A stretch of DNA of 50,141 bases from NCBI RefSeq assembly GCF_002243385.1, contig NZ_CP016199.1, positions 1,253,813-1,303,953 on the forward strand. Reading direction: 5' to 3'. Shown here piece by piece: positions 1-7,384 of the stretch (positions are counted from its first letter, which is position 1; each line of letters starts with the position of its first letter). The notes beneath the pieces are model-generated. The model did not search any database, had not been told where the DNA came from, and saw only the letters and a program-made list of their open reading frames with translations. Origin of the DNA: Mogibacterium pumilum (GTDB lineage: Bacteria > Bacillota > Clostridia > Peptostreptococcales > Anaerovoracaceae). A program made the position numbers and the translations under genes.

Positions 1-18
1 CATAATCAGATTCTCCTT
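1..18 (-). other. start codon and ribosome-binding site of a gene leaving the window on the left
   Basis: Read on the minus strand, the first three bases of the window form an ATG, preceded 9 bases upstream by a perfect AAGGAG (13-18). This is the only sign of the gene, so its product cannot be named. It is divergent from the LysR-type regulator at 259, the usual arrangement of such a regulator and its target. The 230 bases between the two are strongly structured. Confidence 0.55.
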
Positions 19-81
19 AAAGTATCTTGATGCTGCTGTCGATCCACAGGGCTCTCTGCCGGATGTAACCTCGTTCTACAT

Positions 82-97
82 AAACCGTCATGCGGTA
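82..97. repeat. dyad repeat copy 1 (AAACCG-N5-CGGTA)
   Basis: ACCG (84-87) and CGGT (93-96) form a dyad. A near-identical copy lies at 147-163, with one extra base in the centre. The copies start 65 bp apart, close to six helical turns. They could be binding sites for the adjacent LysR regulator or loops of the leader RNA. Confidence 0.5.
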
Positions 98-146
98 TCT
101 AACTGATTAACAATGAGACAGAGAGGCTGTGGTTGGATCCTCACTA

Positions 147-163
147 AAACCGTCTATGCGGTA
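147..163. repeat. dyad repeat copy 2 (AAACCG-N6-CGGTA)
   Basis: ACCG (149-152) and CGGT (159-162) with a 6-base centre, a second copy of the element at 82-97. It lies between the arms of helix B of the leader, so it would be a hairpin in its loop. Confidence 0.5.
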
Positions 164-258
164 GGTGAAAAAAACCAATCCACAGCATCTTCAACAGCAT
201 AGCCTAACCTGTAGAAAAGGTAAAGAAAAGGCTATGACACTATAATACGAGGTGTATT

Positions 259-1143
259 ATGAATGACCTTCAAATAGATTATTTTATGGCTGTAGCCACT
301 AACTCGAGTTTTACAAAGACTTCTGAAGAACTTTTTGTATCTCAACCTGCAATTTCTAAACAAATTGCACTTATGGAAAAAGAACTCGGTGTTAGGCTGT
401 TTATAAGAAACAATAGAAGAACGGAACTGACAGAAGCTGGCAAGAGATACTATGACTTTTTTAGCAGATATAAGGCAGAAATGGGTAATATTAAACATGA
501 AGTTTCTGAGCTAGATGGTATTGCAAGTCAGACTATAACCATTGGAATACTTGAAGGTTGGGACTTTGCATCATGGCTTACTAAAATTATCAAGGAGTAT
601 AGAGACTCATACGGATATGTCGATATACTGATTAATTATGTCGGAGCTAAAGAGATCTCAACAATGCTTCTTACCGATGAACTTGATCTCGCAATCTCAC
701 TAAAGAACACTTTTGATACTTTTGCAGAGATTGAATCACATAATATCCTAGAGACAAGGAAAAAACTAATTTATAGTAAGCAGAATCCAATAGCTTCGAA
801 GGCTGATCTAAGTCCAGAGGATTTTGCAAAAGAAAAGTTTTTCGCACCTTGGAGTATCATGGATGATACTGTTACAAAGAGTATTAATATGTACATGCAG
901 CCTTATGGTGTTCGGCCGAAAATTCAGTTCGTTAATAATTTTGAGTCTATGGTCAACTGTGTTAGATATAATCTCGGAGTTGCAATTTGTGATGAATACA
1001 CTGGATACCTCAATGATAAGAACTTAGAATCTATTGATCTAGAGGAGAAAGAATTTATCTGCATCGGAATGATTAAGAATAGCACTAATGATGAAGTTAG
1101 GGAGTTATACGACTTGATACTATCTCATTCAACGGATGCATAA
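259..1143 (+). CDS. LysR-type transcriptional regulator
   Basis: A 294-residue DNA-binding regulator of the usual LysR length. The N-terminal winged helix-turn-helix spans residues 5-62 (QIDYFMAVATNSSFTKT, then SQPAISKQIALMEKELG, the recognition helix region). The rest has the periplasmic-binding-protein-like fold that normally senses a small effector. ATG at 259 is preceded by GAGGTG (249-254). It is divergent from the gene starting at position 3, and a clear terminator follows at 1189. The effector and target are not visible. By arrangement it probably controls the leftward gene and perhaps the two membrane/EthD-like genes downstream. Confidence 0.93.
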   Translation: MNDLQIDYFMAVATNSSFTKTSEELFVSQPAISKQIALMEKELGVRLFIRNNRRTELTEAGKRYYDFFSRYKAEMGNIKHEVSELDGIASQTITIGILEGWDFASWLTKIIKEYRDSYGYVDILINYVGAKEISTMLLTDELDLAISLKNTFDTFAEIESHNILETRKKLIYSKQNPIASKADLSPEDFAKEKFFAPWSIMDDTVTKSINMYMQPYGVRPKIQFVNNFESMVNCVRYNLGVAICDEYTGYLNDKNLESIDLEEKEFICIGMIKNSTNDEVRELYDLILSHSTDA

Positions 1144-1188
1144 CAGCGCGGTTATGTAGAGCATACCTAATATTTAATTATACAAAGA

Positions 1189-1234
1189 GACCTTGTTTGT
1201 TTAAAATAAAGATAAACAAGGTCGTTTTGATTTT
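1189..1234 (+). terminator. Rho-independent terminator after the LysR gene
   Basis: GACCTTGTTT (1189-1198) pairs perfectly with AAACAAGGTC (1214-1223), followed by a T-rich run (GTTTTGATTTT). The regulator is therefore probably transcribed separately from the next genes. Confidence 0.85.
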
Positions 1235-1283
1235 AACGATTATGGACTAGGGATTGTTTTTATTATGAATGGAGGATACTACA

Positions 1284-1733
1284 ATGCAAAAAAGTAAAAA
1301 ACTGACTGCAGTATATGCACTAATAATGGACTTGCCATTAAGTATTGTTGTTACAATGGTGGCTCTCGCACTCGGTGGGAATCTAACTATGGAAAGATTT
1401 ATTCCGAGCTTCTGCTTAGCTTATATCTTAACTTTTTTCATTAATTTCCTACCTGTAGGTATGATAGGTTTTAAGTTTGCTAGTAAGTATGCAGATAATA
1501 ATACATTGAAGTTTGGACTTCTTGCAAACGTTGTAATCGCATTGTTCTTTGTAGTTATTCTCGATATAGTAATGACAGCTTTTGGAGTGTTTATTGCTAG
1601 TAATGGAACTATGAGTGAGTATCTAATTGCTGTAGTTGCTGGATTTATCCCATGTTATATCCCAACACTTATTATAGCTATACTATGGTACCCAGTTGCA
1701 GATAAAGCATCAAGAGCAATATGTCACGAGTAA
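1284..1733 (+). CDS. small integral membrane protein, about four helices
   Basis: About 149 residues. Four hydrophobic segments are visible: near residues 8-28, 40-60, 73-97 and 111-132. A short basic N-terminus (QKSKKL) precedes the first. An upstream ATG at 1269 is in frame, but GGAGG (1271-1275) sits inside it at the right distance from the ATG at 1284, so 1284 is the start. The overall look recalls small DUF2798-type membrane proteins, but I cannot assign a family with confidence. It is followed after 17 bases by the EthD-like gene, so the two probably form an operon. Confidence 0.75.
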   Translation: MQKSKKLTAVYALIMDLPLSIVVTMVALALGGNLTMERFIPSFCLAYILTFFINFLPVGMIGFKFASKYADNNTLKFGLLANVVIALFFVVILDIVMTAFGVFIASNGTMSEYLIAVVAGFIPCYIPTLIIAILWYPVADKASRAICHE

Positions 1734-1750
1734 AAAAGGGGGTAAATGTA

Positions 1751-2623
1751 ATGAATAGACCTGAATTTTATCCGGTAAGAAGTTTAATATACGTTGATCT
1801 CGCACATGAAGATTACAGAATAAAGCTTGAAAATTGGTTGTATAGGTATCATGTGCCCGATAGTATTTCGCAATTTGGACCTTATGTTTCAAAGTATGCA
1901 TTTTACCAGGCACTTCCAACACCACCAGGTGGTGAAAGATTTGGAACTGTAAGAATGCAGATGACAGAACACTACTGGCTGGCAAATCCAAATGACATCA
2001 GAAATTTCGTGCATCATAAGGCATTAACAGAGTATTTTCCTAAAGATGTACTTGTATGGCAAAATAATATTCCTGATGAGGGAAATTCTCATATTATCGA
2101 TAAGTCAGAAGAGGTAAATTTTGAAGGGGATGATGCGAGATCTACGAAGGGTAACGAGGAACTCGGAACAGTCCCATTCGTATTTGCATTCGTTCCAGTA
2201 TGGTGGGAAGAAGATTTTAAGGGTGAAGGAAGAACTGTTGAAGATGGACCAAACTATAGATGGCAGTTCATGGTTCGCTATCCTGAAAGTGTTAGCCTAG
2301 AAGAAGGAGATAAGTGGCTTAAGGAAGAATTCTTACCGGCTTATACAGAACAGGATGAGGTGCTTAGATGTCTGTCAAGCAAAATTATAAAGGAAGTAAA
2401 TAACTGTGAGTTTGACCGTATTGTAGAGATGTGGTTCCCATGCCAGTCTGCTTGGGTAGCAGCAACAGAAAATGCTTCTAAAAATGTAGATAAACCATCT
2501 TGGGCCGAGACTAATGATTTTCCATACCTCAAGAAGTCGTATGGAATTTCAGGAATTTTCTTATCGGATATAGCTAGGTCAGACAATATGACTGGCTACA
2601 ATGGCTACATTACAATGAGATAA
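1751..2623 (+). CDS. duplicated EthD-like (dimeric alpha/beta-barrel) protein, function unknown
   Basis: 290 residues, soluble, with no signal peptide and many Trp and Tyr. Two halves look alike. Each has a strand, then a helix beginning with a Trp-Leu pair (ENWLYRYH near residue 36; DKWLKEEF near residue 190), then a tract ending in hydrophobic strands. This is the layout of EthD/dimeric alpha-beta barrel proteins. An acidic linker separates the halves near residues 108-135. An in-frame ATG lies at 1721, inside the previous gene, but AGGGGG just before 1751 and the methionine there (MNRPEFYP) favour the later start. The role is unknown. The family includes small oxidative or aromatic-ring enzymes, but no active-site residue can be named here. 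Confidence 0.7.
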   Translation: MNRPEFYPVRSLIYVDLAHEDYRIKLENWLYRYHVPDSISQFGPYVSKYAFYQALPTPPGGERFGTVRMQMTEHYWLANPNDIRNFVHHKALTEYFPKDVLVWQNNIPDEGNSHIIDKSEEVNFEGDDARSTKGNEELGTVPFVFAFVPVWWEEDFKGEGRTVEDGPNYRWQFMVRYPESVSLEEGDKWLKEEFLPAYTEQDEVLRCLSSKIIKEVNNCEFDRIVEMWFPCQSAWVAATENASKNVDKPSWAETNDFPYLKKSYGISGIFLSDIARSDNMTGYNGYITMR

Positions 2624-2670
2624 ATGGTAGTATAATATGAATAAAAGGGAAAATCTTAATTGTGACAAAA

Positions 2671-2704
2671 GCAAGGGTAGGTACAAAGAGGTGCTAACCC
2701 TTGC
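2671..2704. repeat. hairpin GCAAGGGT/ACCCTTGC
   Basis: A perfect 8-base stem (2671-2678 with 2697-2704) around an 18-base loop, followed by a short T-rich stretch. It may be the terminator of the EthD-like operon, although the U-tract is weak. Confidence 0.45.
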
Positions 2705-2780
2705 TCTCTTAGTTGAAATAATGCCTCCAATTTGGGTGATTGTAAGTCCATTAAGGAAAGGGCTTAGCCTGTTGATTTCC

Positions 2781-2818
2781 ATAACTATTCCTAAAATCAT
2801 AATTTTGGGAATAGTTAT
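2781..2818. repeat. 17-bp near-perfect hairpin with a 4-base loop
   Basis: Bases 2781-2797 pair with 2802-2818 with a single G-T pair, leaving the loop CATA. No U-tract follows on either strand, so it is not a standard terminator. It may be an RNA-processing site or the remnant of a small palindromic repeat. Confidence 0.6.
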
Positions 2819-2853
2819 TAAACAAAGAATACGGCTGTCATCAAGGCAGCCGT
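2815..2853 (-). terminator. probable leftward terminator
   Basis: ACGGCTG (2831-2837) pairs with CAGCCGT (2847-2853). On the minus strand the stem is followed by ATTCTTTGTTT, a moderate U-tract. It would stop readthrough from the SOS gene at 3024. Confidence 0.5.
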
Positions 2854-2998
2854 GTAAATGGAGCTTTATGTATTTGACAACAAGTGATATAACACTGTAC
2901 CAATACCTTTGTGATATTAAGGTTTATACACTCTCCTTAAGAATATATTATTGATTATGGAGGTGTCATAATACCCTTACCTTTAGAAAAACGTCTCT

Positions 2999-3025
2999 AA
3001 ATCGAAATTTCGGCTTCGATTTTTT
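2999..3025 (+). terminator. terminator at the end of the convergent region
   Basis: AATCGAA (2999-3005) pairs with TTCGATT (3015-3021), followed on the plus strand by five Ts. It overlaps the stop codon of the convergent SOS gene by two bases and can shield it from rightward transcription. Confidence 0.7.
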
Positions 3026-3326
3026 ATGACTCTAATGGAACTAGAATAGTATCTCCCGGCTGTACATCAGATGCAGATATACTGTTGATCTCGCAAATCT
3101 TATTAACTGTAGTGCGAGGATCAACGTTCTTGCCGTTATACTTATTAGCTATAGACCAAAGCGTATCGTTCTCTTGAACTTCAACCTGTCTATATGTATC
3201 AGAAGTATCAGCTTCAGTTGTGGCAAAACCAAGTAAGCTGTATATGAGCATAGTCATGCTTAATACTGATACTAGGATAAAAATAAAAAATCTAACCGGT
3301 GAAACAATCTTGTATTTCTTCTTCAT
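3024..3326 (-). CDS. yneA: YneA-like SOS cell-division inhibitor (membrane anchor plus LysM)
   Basis: 100 residues. A basic N-terminus (KKKYK) is followed by a transmembrane anchor at about residues 13-35, then a LysM domain from about 48 to 97 (VQENDTLWSIANKY, then VQPGDTILVP). This is the architecture of YneA of Bacillus, which is induced by DNA damage and blocks septum formation at the membrane. Family knowledge supplies that role. What supports it here is the promoter, which is flanked by two LexA boxes (3402-3413 and 3466-3477). GGAGG lies ahead of ATG 3326. The gene stands alone. No LexA gene is in the window. Confidence 0.82.
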   Translation of the reverse strand: MKKKYKIVSPVRFFIFILVSVLSMTMLIYSLLGFATTEADTSDTYRQVEVQENDTLWSIANKYNGKNVDPRTTVNKICEINSISASDVQPGDTILVPLES

Positions 3327-3401
3327 AATATTAACCTCCGTATGTATATGACACTGACAGCTTTATAACTGAAGTGCTAATTATCTTAAAAATTAAAAAA
3401 A

Positions 3402-3413
3402 GAACAAATGTTC
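3402..3413. promoter_or_regulatory. LexA (SOS) box 1
   Basis: GAACAAATGTTC is a perfect match to the Firmicutes core GAAC-N4-GTTC. It lies about 9-20 bases downstream of the predicted transcription start of the YneA-like gene, where bound LexA would block elongation. Confidence 0.85.
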
Positions 3414-3428
3414 TGTTTGGATATACAT

Positions 3429-3457
3429 AGTATAGCTCCTGCTATATTCAAAGTCAA
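3429..3457 (-). promoter_or_regulatory. sigma-A promoter of the YneA-like gene
   Basis: TTGACT (-35, at 3457-3452) and TATACT (-10, at 3434-3429) are separated by exactly 17 bases. Transcription should begin near 3422, giving a leader of about 95 bases before the start codon. Confidence 0.85.
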
Positions 3458-3465
3458 TAGAAAAA

Positions 3466-3477
3466 GAACAAATGTTT
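3466..3477. promoter_or_regulatory. LexA (SOS) box 2
   Basis: GAACAAATGTTT has one mismatch from the palindrome and shares the centre AAAT with box 1. It lies just upstream of the -35. The two boxes start 64 bp apart and bracket the promoter. Confidence 0.75.
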
Positions 3478-3522
3478 AAAAAATAAAAAAAGATGCTGTA
3501 AGTCAGTCTTTACAACATCTTT
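3478..3522 (-). terminator. terminator of the ybaK-end of the long leftward operon
   Basis: On the minus strand AAGATGTTGTAA and TTACAGCATCTT form a 12-position stem with one mismatch, around an 8-base loop, followed by TTTTTTTATTTTTT. It separates the housekeeping operon ending with ybaK from the SOS promoter. Confidence 0.88.
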
Positions 3523-3618
3523 AGAATGATTAATTCATATACCTAGCATTAGATTTTGCTTATTTTTATTGCTTAGCAAGCTAAGTATAGTATATCTAGC
3601 TAAATTATTATTAGAGTA

Positions 3619-4107
3619 TTATGCTGTTATATCCGCAAAAGAAGCATTGATAAACTCAGCTAATTTTTCCCCGTTAATTATAATCTGAGCCCCCCTCTTT
3701 CCTGCCGATATATATATCTGATCATACAGAATCGCTGTTTCATCGATAAAGGTCGGGAAAAGTTTTTTCATACCTATTGGAGAACAGCCACCTCTAACAT
3801 AGCCTGTCAACGGAAGTAATTCCTTGAGATGAATCATCTCTATCTTCTTAACACCTGCTACAGATGCAGCTTTTTTAAGACTTAGCTCAGATGCAACAGG
3901 AATTACAAATACGTAATATTCTCCTGAGTTAGAATGAGTTACTAATGTCTTGAAAATTTCTTCCTCAGATATTCCGAGTGCTGCAGCAACATGCTCTCCA
4001 GAGAGATCAGATTCATTATAATCGTACTCACTGATACCATGTTCTATACCGGCACTATCAAGCTGTCTCATAGCATTAGTTTTTTCAATCTTTTCTTTCT
4101 TAGACAT
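3619..4107 (-). CDS. ybaK: YbaK/EbsC-type Cys-tRNA(Pro) deacylase
   Basis: 162 residues, the full length of the YbaK/EbsC family. These cytosolic proteins hydrolyse Cys mis-attached to tRNA-Pro. The family signature TGYVRGGCSPIGMKK lies near residues 102-116, with the conserved lysine of the ALGISEEEIFKTLV helix at about 54. GAGG precedes ATG 4107, and only three bases separate it from the stop of the membrane protein upstream. It is the last gene of the operon, with a terminator about 100 bases downstream. The assignment rests on the signature; the exact tRNA substrate is inferred from the family. Confidence 0.9.
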   Translation of the reverse strand: MSKKEKIEKTNAMRQLDSAGIEHGISEYDYNESDLSGEHVAAALGISEEEIFKTLVTHSNSGEYYVFVIPVASELSLKKAASVAGVKKIEMIHLKELLPLTGYVRGGCSPIGMKKLFPTFIDETAILYDQIYISAGKRGAQIIINGEKLAEFINASFADITA

Positions 4108-4110
4108 AAT

Positions 4111-4926
4111 TTAAACCTCTACTTTATCTTCAGAATCCTCATCGGAGTCAATAAATCGAAGTAAAACATCACGTTTCATGTAACATAACAGCAAAATAAT
4201 GATACTGACAATAATTAGAACAGTAATCCCAAAATAATTTCTCTGAGCTAAAAATGCACCAAATAGCAAGCTTTCAAGTACTCCCGGAGATCTTCCGATT
4301 ACAGAAAGTAATAAAAAAGGTTTTAGTTTAACATTTGAAATACCTGCAATATAGCTGGTAAAGTCTTTGGGAACACCAGGTATCAAATACACGAGAAATA
4401 TAATCATATAGGCACGTCTACTATTAAGTTTTCGCACATGAGATTTAACTTTTTCTTCGCCAAATATAATATGAAGAGCATCGCTGCCAAGAAACCTCGC
4501 AAGGTAGTAAGTGATAACAGTTCCGATGATAGCCCCAGTTAGCGAAATCAAGAAACCACCTAATATGCCATATAAGTAACTTGATGCGAACTGTATCGGT
4601 TGACCTGGTATGATACAGATGACTATTTGGAAAATTTGTAGGCATATTAACGGTATAAATGCAAAACCCTTAAATTCATCGAGCTTATTAGATATATTTG
4701 ACAAATAAGCCTTATTGAATAACGTATCTCTATATAAGAAATATAGCACGAGTGGAACAACAATTAGTATAGCGAAAAGTAAAAATAGCTTACCGAAGGC
4801 GATTAATCGTTTAGAAACAGACATATTGCGTGCATTTGCACGTGCATCTCGCTCTAGATCAGGTATAGCATCATTTGCTGTACATTCATTCTTATATTCT
4901 GTTGTCACCTTGCGTTTTGTTGACAT
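4111..4926 (-). CDS. TVP38/TMEM64 (DedA-superfamily) membrane protein
   Basis: 271 residues with five to six membrane segments. After an unusual 34-residue charged N-terminus, a helix spans about 43-65. The SNARE-associated core runs from about 112 to 200, with the Gly-rich motif YGILGGFLISLTGAIIG (119-135) and YLIPGVPKDF. The family is thought to act in lipid or membrane homeostasis; the precise substrate is unknown. The start overlaps the preceding ynbB gene by 35 bases and has no strong ribosome-binding site. An internal Met at residue 35 is the alternative start and would remove both the overlap and the charged tail. Confidence 0.85.
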   Translation of the reverse strand: MSTKRKVTTEYKNECTANDAIPDLERDARANARNMSVSKRLIAFGKLFLLFAILIVVPLVLYFLYRDTLFNKAYLSNISNKLDEFKGFAFIPLICLQIFQIVICIIPGQPIQFASSYLYGILGGFLISLTGAIIGTVITYYLARFLGSDALHIIFGEEKVKSHVRKLNSRRAYMIIFLVYLIPGVPKDFTSYIAGISNVKLKPFLLLSVIGRSPGVLESLLFGAFLAQRNYFGITVLIIVSIIILLLCYMKRDVLLRFIDSDEDSEDKVEV

Positions 4927-6211
4927 CTATTAAGCCCCTATTCACTAGCTCATGTAAGCTTTTAATAATACCGAATCTAGCATGTTCATAAGTAAGACCG
5001 CCCTGATAGTAAGCGATATAAGGTTCTCTGAGTGGAGCATCGGCACTTAATTCTATGGAGGATCCCTGTACAAAGGCTCCAGCTGCCATAATCACCTGGT
5101 CATCGTATCCAGGCATATCCCATGGAATTGGAGTAACGTATGCATCGATTGGTGCAGCAGACTGGATTGCTTGAATAAAAGCTATTGCTAGGTTAGGATC
5201 CTTAAATTTAATTGCTTCTACTATGTCGCTTCTCTCAGCAGAAACTGGCGGACAAACCTCATAACCGAGCATGTCATAAACAGTACCGCATAACATAGCA
5301 CCTTTTAGCGCTGCATTTACAATCTTAGGTGCGAGGAAAATTCCCTGAAGAACAGAACGATTCTGCCCAAAAGTTAATCCACATTCTGAACCAATGCCTG
5401 GGCACGTGAGACGATATGAGATCCTTTCTATTAGTTCCTCTTTACCGCAGATATATCCACCAGAAAGCGCTAGTCCACCACCAGGATTCTTGATAAGAGA
5501 ACCTGCAATTACATCCACACCAAAGTCAGTAGGCTCCTCTGCACTTACGAACTCACCATAGCAATTATCTACCATAACTATGATATCCGGGCGAATTTCG
5601 TGTATAAAATCAGGGACTTTACGAATGCTGTCTAAAGTTATCGCTGGTCTCCAGTCGTATCCGGTTGAACGTTGCATTGCAACGACACGTGTATTCTCGT
5701 GAAGTGATCTCTTTATTGCCTCTAAGTCAACGTCCCAGTTATCATTTAACTCAACTTCACTGTATTTTATGCCGTAATCTGTCAAAGTCCCCATGTACTC
5801 ATGGTCATTTATTCCGATGACAGTTTGGAGTGTGTCATATGGTCTGCCAGTTACGTATATCAGTTCTTCACCAGGTTTAAGAAGGCCGAAAAGCGTTGTA
5901 GAGAGCGCATGTGTGCCATTTACGATATTGGGTCGTACAAGAGCTGCCTCCGTATTGAAGATGCTAGCATACACCTTTTCAACGGCTTCACGACCTGCAT
6001 CATCATATCCATACCCAGTGTTCCATGCGAAGTGCGAATCGCTTATTTTATTATCTTGAAAGGCACCTAGAACTTTGAGCTGGTTAATAGCACATATATC
6101 CTCTAGTTCAGCAAACTGTTCTTTCAACTTCTCCTCTGCCCTATCTACTATGTCCAGAACGGCAGGCTTGATACCAAAATTCTTTATGAGGTGTTCATTA
6201 TAGCTAGTCAT
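4892..6211 (-). CDS. ynbB: YnbB-type PLP-dependent enzyme (methionine gamma-lyase/aluminium-resistance family)
   Basis: 439 residues, a cytosolic pyridoxal-phosphate enzyme of the Cys/Met-metabolism fold. The cofactor aspartate is in VDNCYGEF (214-221) and the Schiff-base lysine in SLIKNPGGG (Lys241). The family is annotated as methionine gamma-lyase or aluminium resistance, but its natural reaction is not settled. ATG 6211 overlaps the stop of the upstream recombinase gene in a TAATG, so translation is coupled. In Bacillus ynbB sits near miaA, and the same neighbourhood is seen here. Confidence 0.88.
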   Translation of the reverse strand: MTSYNEHLIKNFGIKPAVLDIVDRAEEKLKEQFAELEDICAINQLKVLGAFQDNKISDSHFAWNTGYGYDDAGREAVEKVYASIFNTEAALVRPNIVNGTHALSTTLFGLLKPGEELIYVTGRPYDTLQTVIGINDHEYMGTLTDYGIKYSEVELNDNWDVDLEAIKRSLHENTRVVAMQRSTGYDWRPAITLDSIRKVPDFIHEIRPDIIVMVDNCYGEFVSAEEPTDFGVDVIAGSLIKNPGGGLALSGGYICGKEELIERISYRLTCPGIGSECGLTFGQNRSVLQGIFLAPKIVNAALKGAMLCGTVYDMLGYEVCPPVSAERSDIVEAIKFKDPNLAIAFIQAIQSAAPIDAYVTPIPWDMPGYDDQVIMAAGAFVQGSSIELSADAPLREPYIAYYQGGLTYEHARFGIIKSLHELVNRGLIDVNKTQGDNRI

Positions 6212-7374
6212 TAATCGTTATCCTTTCTCTCTATCTCCCACTCCATATCTTTTACCAAATCTCGCTTTACATTCATCTTATGTGAAGCGTAAAGCTGAGT
6301 CGTCGTTACTTGCTCGTGATCAAGTAGAGCTTGTACATCGTAGATGGAGTTTCCGCGTCCTATAAGACTAGTTGCTGCCGTTGCACGTAGCTTATGCGGG
6401 CTATAACCGTTATGTTTGGTCGTATTAAGGGCAATAGCAGTATATTTTTTTACCAGCTCCCTTATAGATCGTGATGTCATGCGTCTTCCCTGTAAAGAAA
6501 GAAATAACGCATCTTCGTCAGCTTCCGTTTCCTCGGCAATTGATGATCTCTCGTTATTAATATAGTCCTGAACAGTCATCTGTACCGATTGATTAATCGG
6601 CATACTTGATTCCTTTCCTCGCTTTCTGTAAATGGTAAATTCACCGCGAGAGAAGTTAAATGATGAAATATTGAGCTGCTGAAGCTCAGATAGTCGAAGT
6701 CCATACGTTAAGAAAAGCATGAGAATAGCTTTGTCGCGAAGCTTCGTCTTCTCCCAGTACTTTCGCTCATGTGGAGTCATAGTTGAACCAGTGGTTACCG
6801 CGTCTAGCATAACCATAACTTCATCATCTTGGAGTGCTTTTATCTCGCGTTCACCAGGCTTTGGAACCTTGATTGGATCAAAACCATCAGTTATGTTGTT
6901 ATCAACGAATCCATCACGATAGAGCTGTTTAAACATAACGGATACAGACGATTTTTTCCGTGCGAGAGTCTTGTTGTTGTTCTCGTAAATGATTATCTTA
7001 TCGCCATCATCAACGGTGTATTTACGACAGAAATCGATAAAGAGATTTACATCCATAGATGTAATTTCACGAATTTCTTCAAGCTTTATATCTTTAGGAA
7101 CATCAGCATTTGTGAGCGAAGTATTGGTAATAAGATAATCAAAGAAAAATCGTATATCTTGCAGATATGCAAGTCTAGACATAGGAAGAACATTTCCTTT
7201 TAGGTATACAAAATATGAACGCAGAAAACTTGGTAGTTCGCGTTCAATTGCTTCGCATTGGATATAGATTTCGTTTTCTTTCTCAATTACATTATCTGGC
7301 TTATCAGATTTATTATGAATTTTGAGCCGCTTTGCATCGCCGCCAGCGATTCCGATTTTTCTTTTAATAGTCAT
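6211..7374 (-). CDS. Xer-like tyrosine recombinase
   Basis: 387 residues. The N-terminal SAM-like core-binding domain (about 44-165) and the catalytic domain (about 175-375) are both present. All catalytic residues are visible: Arg227 in TYGLRLSE, Lys254 in the beta-hairpin (RKRGKE), His327 and Arg330 in SPHKLRAT, His353 in LDHEQ, and nucleophile Tyr362 in QLYAS. It lies between miaA and ynbB in a housekeeping operon with no att sites or other phage genes, so it is more likely a chromosome-resolving Xer enzyme than an integrase of a mobile element. It is longer than XerC/D (about 300), with an extra basic N-terminus of about 40 residues. Which Xer subgroup it belongs to cannot be told by eye. 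Confidence 0.85.
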   Translation of the reverse strand: MTIKRKIGIAGGDAKRLKIHNKSDKPDNVIEKENEIYIQCEAIERELPSFLRSYFVYLKGNVLPMSRLAYLQDIRFFFDYLITNTSLTNADVPKDIKLEEIREITSMDVNLFIDFCRKYTVDDGDKIIIYENNNKTLARKKSSVSVMFKQLYRDGFVDNNITDGFDPIKVPKPGEREIKALQDDEVMVMLDAVTTGSTMTPHERKYWEKTKLRDKAILMLFLTYGLRLSELQQLNISSFNFSRGEFTIYRKRGKESSMPINQSVQMTVQDYINNERSSIAEETEADEDALFLSLQGRRMTSRSIRELVKKYTAIALNTTKHNGYSPHKLRATAATSLIGRGNSIYDVQALLDHEQVTTTQLYASHKMNVKRDLVKDMEWEIERKDND

Positions 7375-7384
7375 ATTCCCTATT

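Larger units (their letters stand above)
19..236 (-). promoter_or_regulatory. structured leader with two mutually exclusive helices
   Basis: Three helices can be drawn. Helix A pairs 41-49 and 52-58 with 119-132 and 137-139 (about 16 pairs). Helix B pairs 126-136 with 175-186 (11 pairs, one bulge). Helix C pairs 198-205 with 229-236 (8 pairs), with 207-210/218-221 inside it. A and B compete for 126-132, the hallmark of an attenuator or riboswitch. I do not recognise a known class. No clear U-tract follows either helix, so control at translation of the gene starting at 3..1 is more likely than termination. The same bases could instead hold DNA operators for the divergent LysR regulator. Confidence 0.45.
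2624..3023. other. 400-base convergent intergenic region rich in hairpins, no credible gene
   Basis: The region lies between two convergent genes. It holds four hairpins: 2671-2704, 2781-2818, 2831-2853 and 2999-3025. A TTGACA at about 2875 has no good -10. A GGAGGTG near 2960 is not followed by a usable start codon. A 105-codon open frame at 2637-2954 runs straight through the hairpins and has no ribosome-binding site. The region could encode a small RNA or be a remnant of an inserted repeat. Confidence 0.5.

Noticed and set aside
2-106. Open frame on the plus strand that could be the end of a gene entering from the left
   Set aside because: It lies in a region that pairs with itself and contains a perfect minus-strand ribosome-binding site and ATG. 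A 34-codon tail with no recognisable family is weaker evidence.
2637-2954. 105-codon plus-strand open frame
   Set aside because: No ribosome-binding site, no family likeness, and it reads through three hairpins. The composition fits chance AT-rich sequence.
6211-7374. Integrase of a prophage or integrative element
   Set aside because: No att repeats, phage genes or tRNA next to it. Translational coupling to ynbB and the conserved miaA neighbourhood favour a host recombinase.
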